DNA of 64,000 nt, taken from the NCBI GenBank assembly GCA_037783545.1, contig JBBELK010001489.1:42103-106102 (forward strand), read 5' to 3'. A model generated the notes under the pieces. The model did no database searches and was not told the origin of the DNA. It saw only the letters and a list, made by a program, of their open reading frames with translations. The translations under genes and the position numbers were made by a program. Shown here one piece after another: positions 9,501 to 22,200 of the stretch; position 1 is the first letter of the stretch, and every line of letters starts with the position of its first letter. This stretch comes from Henricia sp. BOLD:AAB3569 (Eukaryota; Echinodermata; Asteroidea; Spinulosida; Echinasteridae).

Positions 9501-12500
9501 CAGGAGTACCCCAAAGAGGTGTGTACAGACAGCCACGGTTTGCGTGAGAGCAGTCAGGAAGCCTCAACCCAGTTTTTTCTAAACTTTGAAATTTCTCTGC
9601 CATTTCCCGGCGAAAGTCTGTCAATTTTTTATGACAAGTGCGCAATATAGAGAGTTTAGGGCATGCAAAATTTGAAGTTCGTCGGAACATTTTTCGACCT
9701 CCAAATTTGCCGACGTTTGGACCACACTTTGACCAAATTGCCGAGCCAAACTGCGGTGCGTTAACGACAGTCCGAATGACTGAGCATGCGCACAACTCAG
9801 GAGTACCCCAAAGAGGTGTGTACAGACAGCCACGGTTTGCGTGAGAGCAGTCAGGAAGCCTCAACCCAGTTTTTTCTAAACTTTGAAATTTCTCTGCCAT
9901 TTCCCGGCGAAAGTCTGTCAATTTTTTATGACAAGTGCGCAATATAGAGAGTTTAGGGCATGCAAAATTTGAAGTTCGTCGGAACATTTTTCGACCTCCA
10001 AATTTGCCGACGTTTGGACCACACTTTGACCAAATTACCGAGCCAAACTGCGGTGCGTTAACGACAGTCCGAATGACTGAGCATGCGCACAACTCAGGAG
10101 TACCCCAAAGAGGTGTGTACAGACAGCCACGGTTTGCGTGAGAGCAGTCAGGAAGCCTCAACCCAGTTTTTTCTAAACTTTGAAATTTCTCTGCCATTTC
10201 CCGGCGAAAGTCTGTCAATGTTTTATGACAAGTGCGCAATATAGAGAGTTTAGGGCATGCAAAATTTGAAGTTCGTCGGAACATTTTTCGACCTCCAAAT
10301 TTGCCGACGTTTGGACCACACTTTGACCAAATTGCCGAGCCAAACTGCGGTGCGTTAACGACAGTCCGAATGACTGAGCATGCGCACAACTCAGGAGTAC
10401 CCCAAAGAGGTGTGTACAGACAGCCACGGTTTGCGTGAGAGCAGTCAGGAAGCCTCAACCCAGTTTTTTTCTAAACTTTGAAATTTCTCTGCCATTTCCC
10501 GGCGAAAGTCTGTCAATTTTTTATGACAAGTGCGCAATATAGAGAGTTTAGGGCATGCAAAATTTGAAGTTCGTCGGAACATTTTTCGACCTCCAAATTT
10601 GCCGACGTTTGGACCACACTTTGACCAAATTACCGAGCCAAACTGCGGTGCGTTAACGACAGTCCGAATGACTGAGCATGCGCACAACTCAGGAGTACCC
10701 CAAAGAGGTGTGTACAGACAGCCACGGTTTGTGTGAGAGCAGTCAGGAAGCCTCAACCCATTTTTTTCTAAACTTTGAAATTTCTCTGCCATTTCCCGGC
10801 AAAAGTCTGTCAATTTTTTATGACAAGTGCGCAATATAGAGAGTTTAGGGCATGCAAAATTTGAAGTTCGTCGGAACATTTTTCGACCTCCAAATTTGCC
10901 GACGTTTGGACCACACTTTGACCAAATTGCCGAGCCAAACTGCGGTGCGTTAACGACAGTCCGAATGACTGAGCATGCGCACAACTCAGGAGTACCCCAA
11001 AGAGGTGTGTACAGACAGCCACGGTTTGCGTGAGAGCAGTCAGGAAGCCTCAACCCAGTTTTTTCTATACTTTGAAATTTCTCTGCCATTTCCCGGCGAA
11101 AGTCTGTCAATTTTTTATGACAAGTGCGCAATATAGAGAGTTTAGGGCATGCAAAATTTGAAGTTCGTCGGAACATTTTTCGACCTCCAAATTTGCCGAC
11201 GTTTGGACCACACTTTGACCAAATTACCGAGCCAAACTGCGGTGCGTTAACGACAGTCCGAATGACTGAGCATGCGCACAACTCAGGAGTACCCCAAAGA
11301 GGTGTGTACAGACAGCCACGGTTTGCGTGAGAGCAGTCAGGAAGCCTCAACCCAGTTTTTTCTAAACTTTGAAATTTCTCTGCCATTTCCCGGCGAAAGT
11401 CTGTCAATGTTTTATGACAAGTGCGCAATATAGAGAGTTTAGGGCATGCAAAATTTGAAGTTCGTCGGAACATTTTTCGACCTCCAAATTTGCCGACGTT
11501 TGGACCACACTTTGACCAAATTGCCGAGCCAAACTGCGGTGCGTTAACGACAGTCCGAATGACTGAGCATGCGCACAACTCAGGAGTACCCCAAAGAGGT
11601 GTGTACAGACAGCCACGGTTTGCGTGAGAGCAGTCAGGAAGCCTCAACCCAGTTTTTTTCTAAACTTTGAAATTTCTCTGCCATTTCCCGGCGAAAGTCT
11701 GTCAATTTTTTATGACAAGTGCGCAATATAGAGAGTTTAGGGCATGCAAAATTTGAAGTTCGTCGGAACATTTTTCGACCTCCAAATTTGCCGACGTTTG
11801 GACCACACTTTGACCAAATTGCCGAGCCAAACTGCGGTGCGTTAACGACAGTCCGAATGACTGAGCATGCGCACAACTCAGGAGTACCCCAAAGAGGTGT
11901 GTACAGACAGCCACGGTTTGCGTGAGAGCAGTCAGGAAGCCTCAACCCAGTTTTTTTCTAAACTTTGAAATTTCTCTGCCATTTCCCGGCGAAAGTCTGT
12001 CAATTATTTATGACAAGTGCGCAATATAGAGAGTTTAGGGCATGCAAAATTTGAAGTTCGTCGGAACATTTTTCGACCTCCAAATTTGCCGACGTTTGGA
12101 CCACACTTTGACCAAATTACCGAGCCAAACTGCGGTGCGTTAACGACAGTCCGAATGACTGAGCATGCGCACAACTCAGGAGTACCCCAAAGAGGTGTGT
12201 ACAGACAGCCACGGTTTGTGTGAGAGCAGTCAGGAAGCCTCAACCCAGTTTTTTCTAAACTTTGAAATTTCTCTGCCATTTCCCGGCGAAAGTCTGTCAA
12301 TTTTTTATGACAAGTGCGCAATATAGAGAGTTTAGGGCATGCAAAATTTGAAGTTCGTCGGAACATTTTTCGACCTCCAAATTTGCCGACGTTTGGACCA
12401 CACTTTGACCAAATTGCCGAGCCAAACTGCGGTGCGTTAACGACAGTCCGAATGACTGAGCATGCGCACAACTCAGGAGTACCCCAAAGAGGTGTGTACA

Positions 12501-15093
12501 GACAGCCACGGTTTGCGTGAGAGCAGTCAGGAAGCCTCAACCCAGTTTTTTCTAAACTTTGAAATTTCTCTGCCATTTCCCGGCGAAAGTCTGTCAATTT
12601 TTTATGACAAGTGCGCAATATAGAGAGTTTAGGGCATGCAAAATTTGAAGTTTGTCGGAACATTTTTCGACCTCCAAATTTGTCGACGTTTGGACCACAC
12701 TTTGACCAAATTGCCGAGCCAAACTGCGGTGCGTTAACGACAGTCCGAATGACTGAGCATGCGCACAACTCAGGAGTACCCCAAAGAGGTGTGTACAAAC
12801 AGCCACGGTTTGCGTGAGAGCAGCCAGGAAGCCTCAACCCAGTTTTTTCTAAACTTTGAAATTTCTCTGCCATTTCCCGGCGAAAGTCTGTCAATTTTGT
12901 ATGACAAGTGCGCAATATAGAGAGTTTAGGGCATGCAAAATTTGAAGTTCGTCGGAACATTTTTCGACCTCCAAATTTGCCGACGTTTGGACCACACTTT
13001 GACCAAATTGCCGAGCCAAACTGCGGTGCGTTAACGACAGTCCGAATGACTGAGCATGCGCACAACTCAGGAGTACCCCAAAGAGGTGTGTACAAACAGC
13101 CACGGTTTGCGTGAGAGCAGCCAGGAAGCCTCAACCCAGTTTTTTCTAAACTTTGAAATTTCTCTGCCATTTCCCGGCGAAAGTCTGTCAATTTTTTATG
13201 ACAAGTGCGCAATATAGAGAGTTTAGGGCATGCAAAATTTGAAGTTCGTCGGAACATTTTTCGACCTCCAAATTTGCCGACGTTTGGACCACACTTTGAC
13301 CAAATTGCCGAGCCAAACTGCGGTGCGTTAACGACAGTCCGAATGACTGAGCATGCGCACAACTCAGGAGTACCCCAAAGAGGTGTGTACAGACAGCCAC
13401 GGTTTGCGTGAGAGCAGTCAGGAAGCCTCAACCCAGTTTTTTCTAAACTTTGAAATTTCTCTGCCATTTCCCGGCGAAAGTCTGTCAATTTTTTATGACA
13501 AGTGCGCAATATAGAGAGTTTAGGGCATGCAAAATTTGAAGTTCGTCAGAACATTTTTCGACCTCCAAATTTGCCGACGTTTGGACCACACTTTGACCAA
13601 ATTGCCGAGCCAAACTGCGGTGCGTTAACGACAGTCCGAATGACTGAGCATGCGCACAACTCAGGAGTACCCCAAAGAGGTGTGTACAGACAGCCACGGT
13701 TTGCGTGAGAGCAGTCAGGAAGCCTCAACCCAGTTTTTTCTAAACTTTGAAATATCTCTGCCATTTCCCGGCGAAAGTCTGTCAATTTTTTATGACAAGT
13801 GCGCAATATAGAGAGTTTAGGGCATGCAAAATTTGAAGTTCGTCGGAACATTTTTCGACCTCCAAATTTGCCGACGTTTGGACCACACTTTGACCAAATT
13901 GCCGAGCCAAACTGCGGTGCGTTAACGACAGTCCGAATGACTGAGCATGCGCACAACTCAGGAGTACCCCAAAGAGGTGTGTACAGACAGCCACGGTTTG
14001 CGTGAGAGCAGTCAGGAAGCCTCAACCCAGTTTTTTTCTAAACTTTGAAATTTCTCTGCCATTTCCAGGCGAAAGTCTGTCAATTTTTTATGACAAGTGC
14101 GCAATATAGAGAGTTTAGGGCATGCAAAATTTGAAGTTCGTCGGAACATTTTTCGACCTCCAAATTTGCCGACGTTTGGACCACACTTTGACCAAATTGC
14201 CGAGCCAAACTGCGGTGCGTTAACGACAGTCCGAATGACTGAGCATGCGCACAACTCAGGAGTACCCCAAAGAGGTGTGTACAGACAGCCACGGTTTGCG
14301 TGAGAGCAGTCAGGAAGCCTCAACCCAGTTTTTTTCTAAACTTTGAAATTTCTCTGCCATTTCCAGGCGAAAGTCTGTCAATTTTTTATGACAAGTGCGC
14401 AATATAGAGAGTTTAGGGCATGCAAAATTTGAAGTTCGTCGGAACATTTTTCGACCTCCAAATTTGCCGACGTTTGGACCACACTTTGACCAAATTGCCG
14501 AGCCAAACTGCGGTGCGTTAACGACAGTCCGAATGACTGAGCATGCGCACAACTCAGGAGTACCCCAAAGAGGTGTGTACAGACAGCCACGGTTTGCGTG
14601 AGAGCAGTCAGGAAGCCTCAACCCAGTTTTTTCTAAACTTTGAAATTTCTCTGCCATTTCCCGGCGAAAGTCTGTCAATTTTGTATGACAAGTGCGCAAT
14701 ATAGCGAGTTTAGGGCATGCAAAATTTGAAGTTCGTCGGAACATTTTTCGACCTCCAAATTTGCCGACGTTTGGACCACACTTTGACCAAATTGCCGAGC
14801 CAAACTGCGGTGCGTTAACGACAGTCCAAATGACTGAGCATGCGCACAACTCAGGAGTACCCCAAAGAGGTGTGTACAGACAGCCACGGTTTGCGTGAGA
14901 GCAGTCAGGAAGCCTCAACCCAGTTTTTTCTAAACTTTGAAATTTCTCTGCCATTTCCCGGCGAAAGTCTGTCAATTTTGTATGACAAGTGCGCAATATA
15001 GAGAGTTTAGGGCATGCAAAATTTGAAGTTCGTCGGAACATTTTTCGACCTCCAAATTTGCCGACGTTTGGACCACACTTTGACCAAATTGCC
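6596..15093. repeat. 297-bp satellite array, segment 1 (about 28.6 monomers)
   Basis: Head-to-tail monomers of 297 bp (298 or 296 where a T-run changes length) with very few substitutions between copies. Each monomer runs from AACCCAGTTTTTTCTAAAC through GGCATGCAAAATTTGAAG, CCGACGTTTGGACCACAC and TGCGGTGCGTTAACGACAG to GAGAGCAGTCAGGAAGCCTC. The array starts sharply at the LTR end. Length variants are mostly in two T-runs, after CCCAG (5-8 T) and after GTCAA (6-7 T). Diagnostic variants include GCGAGTTTAGG (near 6972 and 8757), AATTACCGAG (10036, 10631, 11224, 12117) and CAATGTTTTATG (10217, 11406). The segment is cut mid-monomer at 15093 after ...CCAAATTGCC. Confidence 0.98.
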
Positions 15094-15105
15094 TTTTTCT
15101 AAAAT

Positions 15106-15127
15106 GTTTTATTCGTCCGAATAAAAC
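15106..15127. other. Perfect 10-bp hairpin at the edge of the 727-bp unit
   Basis: GTTTTATTCG, the loop TC, then CGAATAAAAC form a 10-bp perfect stem with a 2-nt spacer, 12 bp inside the left border. The same hairpin is at the same place in the second copy (53080-53101). Confidence 0.85.
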
Positions 15128-15177
15128 ACGCTAACCAGTCCAACGTTGTTACCGATAGAACCAGTGCTTCAGCCGTT

Positions 15178-15452
15178 GTCGTTGCCAGTCCAGGTCATTT
15201 ATCCACTAAGCGTTCGCCGTTATTGCCAAATTTCCTCATTCGTAGTCGTTGCCAGTCCAGGTCATTTATCCACTAAGCGTTCGCCGTTATTGCCAAATTT
15301 CCTCATTCGTAGTCGTTGCCAGTCCAGGTCATTTATCCACCAATTGTTCGCCGTTATTGCCAAATTTCCTCATTCGTTGTCGTTGCCAGTCCAGGTCATT
15401 TATCCACCAAATTTCCTCATTCGTTGTCGTTGCCAATCCAGGTCATTATCCG
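15178..15452. repeat. 67-bp minisatellite inside the 727-bp unit
   Basis: Units starting GTCGTTGCCAGTCCAGGTCA begin at 15178, 15245, 15312 and 15379, exactly 67 bp apart. The unit at 15379 is shortened to 47 bp, and a final partial unit begins at 15426. The first two are identical; later units carry CACCAATTGTTCG for CACTAAGCGTTCG. As 67 is not a multiple of three, the same repeat is read in three frames, which argues against a coding role. Confidence 0.92.
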
Positions 15453-18400
15453 GCGAGTATTCTCCATCACAATCATCACCAATCTTGGTCGATCGTGTCC
15501 GAGTATCAGGTCATATCCTTCGAGAAGCACCACAGGTACATCCTCATAAAACCACAATCGTCACCAGTCCAGGTCTGGAAGAATCAAGACCGCAGACTCG
15601 GATCCAATCGTGTTCCAAAATTGCATCGGCGTTCCCCGTGACGTACCTACTGGTCACTCCATCATTGAGCAACGTTCCAGGACATCACGGGATTCCGCGA
15701 AAAACTCCTCCAAACTACCTATGTGCAAGGGTAGTCCTTTGGAAAGCGGTCATCACAGGCCAGCGAGGAAAGAACCCGTACGCCAACCCGACCGCCCCAA
15801 GCTGCGGTGCGTTAACGACCGAGCCAAACTGCGGTGCGTTAACGACAGTCCGAATGACTGAGCATGCGCACAACTCAGGAGTACCCCAAAGAGGTGTGTA
15901 CAGACAGCCACGGTTTGCGTGAGAGCAGTCAGGAAGCCTCAACCCAGTTTTTTTCTAAACTTTGAAATTTCTCTGCCATTTCCCGGCGAAAGTCTGTCAA
16001 TTTTTTTATGACAAGTGCGCAATATAGAGAGTTTAGGGCATGCAAAATTTGAAGTTCGTCGGAACATTTTTCGACCTCCAAATTTGCCGACGTTTGGACC
16101 ACACTTTGACCAAATTGCCGAGCCAAACTGCGGTGCGTTAACGACAGTCCGAATGACTGAGCATGCGCACAACTCAGGAGTACCCCAAAGAGGTGTGTAC
16201 AGACAGCCACGGTTTGCGTGAGAGCAGTCAGGAAGCCTCAACCCAGTTTTTTCTAAACTTTGAAATTTCTCTGCCATTTCCCGGCGAAAGTCTGTCAATT
16301 TTTTATGACAAGTGCGCAATATAGAGAGTTTAGGGCATGCAAAATTTGAAGTTCGTCGGAACATTTTTCGACCTCCAAATTTGCCGACGTTTGGACCACA
16401 CTTTGACCAAATTACCGAGCCAAACTGCGGTGCGTTAACGACAGTCCGAATGACTGAGCATGCGCACAACTCAGGAGTACCCCAAAGAGGTGTGTACAGA
16501 CAGCCACGGTTTGCGTGAGAGCAGTCAGGAAGCCTCAACCCAGTTTTTTCTAAACTTTGAAATTTCTCTGCCATTTCCCGGCGAAAGTCTGTCAATGTTT
16601 TATGACAAGTGCGCAATATAGAGAGTTTAGGGCATGCAAAATTTGAAGTTCGTCGGAACATTTTTCGACCTCCAAATTTGCCGACGTTTGGACCACACTT
16701 TGACCAAATTGCCGAGCCAAACTGCGGTGCGTTAACGACAGTCCGAATGACTGAGCATGCGCACAACTCAGGAGTACCCCAAAGAGGTGTGTACAGACAG
16801 CCACGGTTTGCGTGAGAGCAGTCAGGAAGCCTCAACCCAGTTTTTTTCTAAACTTTGAAATTTCTCTGCCATTTCCCGGCGAAAGTCTGTCAATTTTTTA
16901 TGACAAGTGCGCAATATAGAGAGTTTAGGGCATGCAAAATTTGAAGTTCGTCGGAACATTTTTCGACCTCCAAATTTGCCGAAGTTTGGACCACACTTTG
17001 ACCAAATTGCCGAGCCAAACTGCGGTGCGTTAACGACAGTCCGAATGACTGAGCATGCGCACAACTCAGGAGTACCCCAAAGAGGTGTGTACAGACAGCC
17101 ACGGTTTGCGTGAGAGCCGTCAGGAAGCCTCAACCCAGTTTTTTTCTAAACTTTGAAATTTCTCTGCCATTTCCCGGCGAAAGTCTGTCAATTATTTATG
17201 ACAAGTGCGCAATATAGAGAGTTTAGGGCATGCAAAATTTGAAGTTCGTCGGAACATTTTTCGACCTCCAAATTTGCCGACGTTTGGACCACACTTTGAC
17301 CAAATTACCGAGCCAAACTGCGGTGCGTTAACGACAGTCCGAATGACTGAGCATGCGCACAACTCAGGAGTACCCCAAAGAGGTGTGTACAGACAGCCAC
17401 GGTTTGTGTGAGAGCAGTCAGGAAGCCTCAACCCAGTTTTTTCTAAACTTTGAAATTTCTCTGCCATTTCCCGGCGAAAGTCTGTCAATTTTTTATGACA
17501 AGTGCGCAATATAGAGAGTTTAGGGCATGCAAAATTTGAAGTTCGTCGGAACATTTTTCGACCTCCAAATTTGCCGACGTTTGGACCACACTTTGACCAA
17601 ATTGCCGAGCCAAACTGCGGTGCGTTAACGACAGTCCGAATGACTGAGCATGCGCACAACTCAGGAGTACCCCAAAGAGGTGTGTACAGACAGCCACGGT
17701 TTGCGTGAGAGCAGTCAGGAAGCCTCAACCCAGTTTTTTCTAAACTTTGAAATTTCTCTGCCATTTCCCGGCGAAAGTCTGTCAATTTTTTATGACAAGT
17801 GCGCAATATAGAGAGTTTAGGGCATGCAAAATTTGAAGTTTGTCGGAACATTTTTCGACCTCCAAATTTGTCGACGTTTGGACCACACTTTGACCAAATT
17901 GCCGAGCCAAACTGCGGTGCGTTAACGACAGTCCGAATGACTGAGCATGCGCACAACTCAGGAGTACCCCAAAGAGGTGTGTACAAACAGCCACGGTTTG
18001 CGTGAGAGCAGCCAGGAAGCCTCAACCCAGTTTTTTCTAAACTTTGAAATTTCTCTGCCATTTCCCGGCGAAAGTCTGTCAATTTTGTATGACAAGTGCG
18101 CAATATAGAGAGTTTAGGGCATGCAAAATTTGAAGTTCGTCGGAACATTTTTCGACCTCCAAATTTGCCGACGTTTGGACCACACTTTGACCAAATTGCC
18201 GAGCCAAACTGCGGTGCGTTAACGACAGTCCGAATGACTGAGCATGCGCACAACTCAGGAGTACCCCAAAGAGGTGTGTACAAACAGCCACGGTTTGCGT
18301 GAGAGCAGCCAGGAAGCCTCAACCCAGTTTTTTCTAAACTTTGAAATTTCTCTGCCATTTCCCGGCGAAAGTCTGTCAATTTTTTATGACAAGTGCGCAA

Positions 18401-19207
18401 TATAGAGAGTTTAGGGCATGCAAAATTTGAAGTTCGTCGGAACATTTTTCGACCTCCAAATTTGCCGACGTTTGGACCACACTTTGACCAAATTGCCGAG
18501 CCAAACTGCGGTGCGTTAACGACAGTCCGAATGACTGAGCATGCGCACAACTCAGGAGTACCCCAAAGAGGTGTGTACAGACAGCCACGGTTTGCGTGAG
18601 AGCAGTCAGGAAGCCTCAACCCAGTTTTTTCTAAACTTTGAAATTTCTCTGCCATTTCCCGGCGAAAGTCTGTCAATTTTTTATGACAAGTGCGCAATAT
18701 AGAGAGTTTAGGGCATGCAAAATTTGAAGTTCGTCAGAACATTTTTCGACCTCCAAATTTGCCGACGTTTGGACCACACTTTGACCAAATTGCCGAGCCA
18801 AACTGCGGTGCGTTAACGACAGTCCGAATGACTGAGCATGCGCACAACTCAGGAGTACCCCAAAGAGGTGTGTACAGACAGCCACGGTTTGCGTGAGAGC
18901 AGTCAGGAAGCCTCAACCCAGTTTTTTCTAAACTTTGAAATATCTCTGCCATTTCCCGGCGAAAGTCTGTCAATTTTTTATGACAAGTGCGCAATATAGA
19001 GAGTTTAGGGCATGCAAAATTTGAAGTTCGTCGGAACATTTTTCGACCTCCAAATTTGCCGACGTTTGGACCACACTTTGACCAAATTGCCGAGCCAAAC
19101 TGCGGTGCGTTAACGACAGTCCGAATGACTGAGCATGCGCACAACTCAGGAGTACCCCAAAGAGGTGTGTACAGACAGCCACGGTTTGCGTGAGAGCAGT
19201 CAGGAAG

Positions 19208-22200
19208 CCTCAACCCAGTTTTTTTCTAAACTTTGAAATTTCTCTGCCATTTCCAGGCGAAAGTCTGTCAATTTTTTATGACAAGTGCGCAATATAGAGA
19301 GTTTAGGGCATGCAAAATTTGAAGTTCGTCGGAACATTTTTCGACCTCCAAATTTGCCGACGTTTGGACCACACTTTGACCAAATTGCCGAGCCAAACTG
19401 CGGTGCGTTAACGACAGTCCGAATGACTGAGCATGCGCACAACTCAGGAGTACCCCAAAGAGGTGTGTACAGACAGCCACGGTTTGCGTGAGAGCAGTCA
19501 GGAAGCCTCAACCCAGTTTTTTCTAAACTTTGAAATTTCTCTGCCATTTCCCGGCGAAAGTCTGTCAATTTTGTATGACAAGTGCGCAATATAGCGAGTT
19601 TAGGGCATGCAAAATTTGAAGTTCGTCGGAACATTTTTCGACCTCCAAATTTGCCGACGTTTGGACCACACTTTGACCAAATTGCCGAGCCAAACTGCGG
19701 TGCGTTAACGACAGTCCAAATGACTGAGCATGCGCACAACTCAGGAGTACCCCAAAGAGGTGTGTACAGACAGCCACGGTTTGCGTGAGAGCAGTCAGGA
19801 AGCCTCAACCCAGTTTTTTCTAAACTTTGAAATTTCTCTGCCATTTCCCGGCGAAAGTCTGTCAATTTTGTATGACAAGTGCGCAATATAGAGAGTTTAG
19901 GGCATGCAAAATTTGAAGTTCGTTGGAACATTTTTCGACCTCCAAATTTGCCGACGTTTGGACCACACTTTGACCAAATTGCCGAGCCAAACTGCGGTGC
20001 GTTAACGACAGTCCGAATGACTGAGCATGCGCACAACTCAGGAGTACCCCAAAGAGGTGTGTACAGACAGCCACGGTTTGCGTGAGAGCAGTCAGGAAGC
20101 CTCAACCCAGTTTTTTTCTAAACTTTGAAATTTCTCTGCCATTTCCCGGCGAAAGTCTGTCAATTTTTTATGACAAGTGCGCAATATAGAGAGTTTAGGG
20201 CATGCAAAATTTGAAGTTCGTCGGAACATTTTTCGACCTCCAAATTTGCCGACGTTTGGACCACACTTTGACCAAATTGCCGAGCCAAACTGCGGTGCGT
20301 TAACGACAGTCCGAATGACTGAGCATGCGCACAACTCAGGAGTACCCCAAAGAGGTGTGTACAGACAGCCACGGTTTGCGTGAGAGCAGTCAGGAAGCCT
20401 CAACCCAATTTTTTCTAAACTTTGAAATTTCTCTGCCATTTCCCGGCGAAAGTCTGTCAATTTTTTATGACAAGTGCGCAATATAGAGAGTTTAGGGCAT
20501 GCAAAATTTGAAGTTCGTCGGAACATTTTTCGACCTCCAAATTTGCCGACGTTTGGACCACACTTTGACCAAATTGCCGAGCCAAACTGCGGTGCGTTAA
20601 CGACAGTCCGAATGACTGAGCATGCGCACAACTCAGGAGTACCCCAAAGAGGTGTGTACAGACAGCCACGGTTTGCGTGAGAGCAGTCAGGAAGCCTCAA
20701 CCCAGTTTTTTCTAAACTTTGAAATTTCTCTGCCATTTCCCGGCGAAAGTCTGTCATTTTTTTATGACAAGTGCGCAATATAGAGAGTTTAGGGCATGCA
20801 AAATTTGAAGTTCGTCGGAACATTTTTCGACCTCCAAATTTGCCGACGTTTGGACCACACTTTGACCAAATTACCGAGCCAAACTGCGGTGCGTTAACGA
20901 CAGTCCGAATGACTGAGCATGCGCACAACTCAGGAGTACCCCAAAGAGGTGTGTACAGACAGCCACGGTTTGCGTGAGAGCAGTCAGGAAGCCTCAACCC
21001 AGTTTTTTCTAAACTTTGAAATTTCTCTGCCATTTCCCGGCGAAAGTCTGTCATTTGTTTATGACAAGTGCGCAATATAGAGAGTTTAGGGCATGCAAAA
21101 TTTGAAGTTCGTCGGAACATTTTTCGACCTCCAAATTTGCCGACGTTTGGACCACACTTTGACCAAATTGCCGAGCCAAACTGCGGTGCGTTAACGACAG
21201 TCCGAATGACTGAGCATGCGCACAACTCAGGAGTACCCCAAAGAGGTGTGTACAGACAGCCACGGTTTGCGTGAGAGCAGCCAGGAAGCCTCAACCCAGT
21301 TTTTTCTAAACTTTGAAATTTCTCTGCCATTTCCCGGCGAAAGTCTGTCAATTTGTTATGACAAGTGCGCAATATAGAGAGTTTAGGGCATGCAACATTT
21401 GAAGTTCGTCGGAACATTTTTCGACCTCCAAATTTTCCGACGTTTGGACCACACTTTGACCAAATTGCCGAGCCAAACTGCGGTGCGTTAACGACAGTCC
21501 GAATGACTGAGCATGCGCACAACTCAGGAGTACCCCAAAGAGGTGTGTACAGACAGCCACGGTTTGCGTGAGAGCAGCCAGGAAGCCTCAACCCAGTTTG
21601 TTCTAAACTTTGAAATTTCTCTGCCATTTCCCGGCGAAAGTCTGTCAATTTTTTATGACAAGTGCGCAATATAGAGAGTTTAGGGCATGCAAAATTTGAA
21701 GTTCGTCAGAACATTTTTCGACCTCCAAATTTGCCGACGTTTGGACCACACTTTGACCAAATTGCCGAGCCAAACTGCGGTGCGTTAACGACAGTCCGAA
21801 TGACTGAGCATGCGCACAACTCAGGAGTACCCCAAAGAGGTGTGTACAGACAGCCACGGTTTGCGTGAGAGCAGTCAGGAAGCCTCAACCCAGTTTTTTT
21901 CTAAACTTTGAAATTTCTCTGCCATTTCCAGGCGAAAGTCTGTCAATTTTTTATGACAAGTGCGCAATATAGAGAGTTTAGGGCATGCAAAATTTGAAGT
22001 TCGTCGGAACATTTTTCGACCTCCAAATTTGCCGACGTTTGGACCACACTTTGACCAAATTGCCGAGCCAAACTGCGGTGCGTTAACGACAGTCCGAATG
22101 ACTGAGCATGCGCACAACTCAGGAGTACCCCAAAGAGGTGTGTACAGACAGCCACGGTTTGCGTGAGAGCAGTCAGGAAGCCTCAACCCAGTTTTTTCTA

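Larger units (their letters stand above)
15094..15820. mobile_element. 727-bp non-satellite unit, copy 1 (unclassified)
   Basis: The satellite breaks after ...CCAAATTGCC and resumes with CGAGCCAAACTGCGG, so the unit sits at one defined phase of the monomer. It begins TTTTTCTAAA, a decamer also present in the monomer. A 10-bp hairpin follows (15106-15127), then a 67-bp minisatellite and about 370 bp of unique sequence. It ends with an extra copy of CTGCGGTGCGTTAACGAC just before the satellite resumes. I see no terminal inverted repeats, poly-A tail or clean target duplication, so no transposon class can be assigned. Long open frames across it come from the minisatellite, start at non-ATG codons and match nothing I recognise. 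It recurs at 53068-53794. Confidence 0.85.
11070..19580. repeat. 5188-bp segmental duplication within the satellite
   Basis: Runs of variant monomers around 11.1-14.4 kb recur in the same order around 16.3-19.6 kb at a constant offset of 5188 bp. Examples are the GTTTGTGTG monomer, the doubly variant monomer (GTTTGTCGG, TGTCGACG, TACAAACAG), the CGTCAGAAC monomer and the AAATATCTCTG monomer. The left copy continues into the 727-bp insert at 15094; the right copy lacks it. The left copy also has two adjacent monomers with TTCCAGGCG where the right has one, so the offset then falls to 4890. Confidence 0.85.

Noticed and set aside
15094..15127. Helitron 3' end (hairpin near a border of the 727-bp unit)
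   Set aside because: The hairpin exists, but the expected CTRR terminus, the 5' TC and an A/T target dinucleotide are not seen at the borders.
15146..15922. 258-codon frame through the 727-bp unit (also 53120-53896)
   Set aside because: It begins at TTG, is made of a 67-bp repeat read in three frames, and runs on into satellite sequence. No domain is recognisable.
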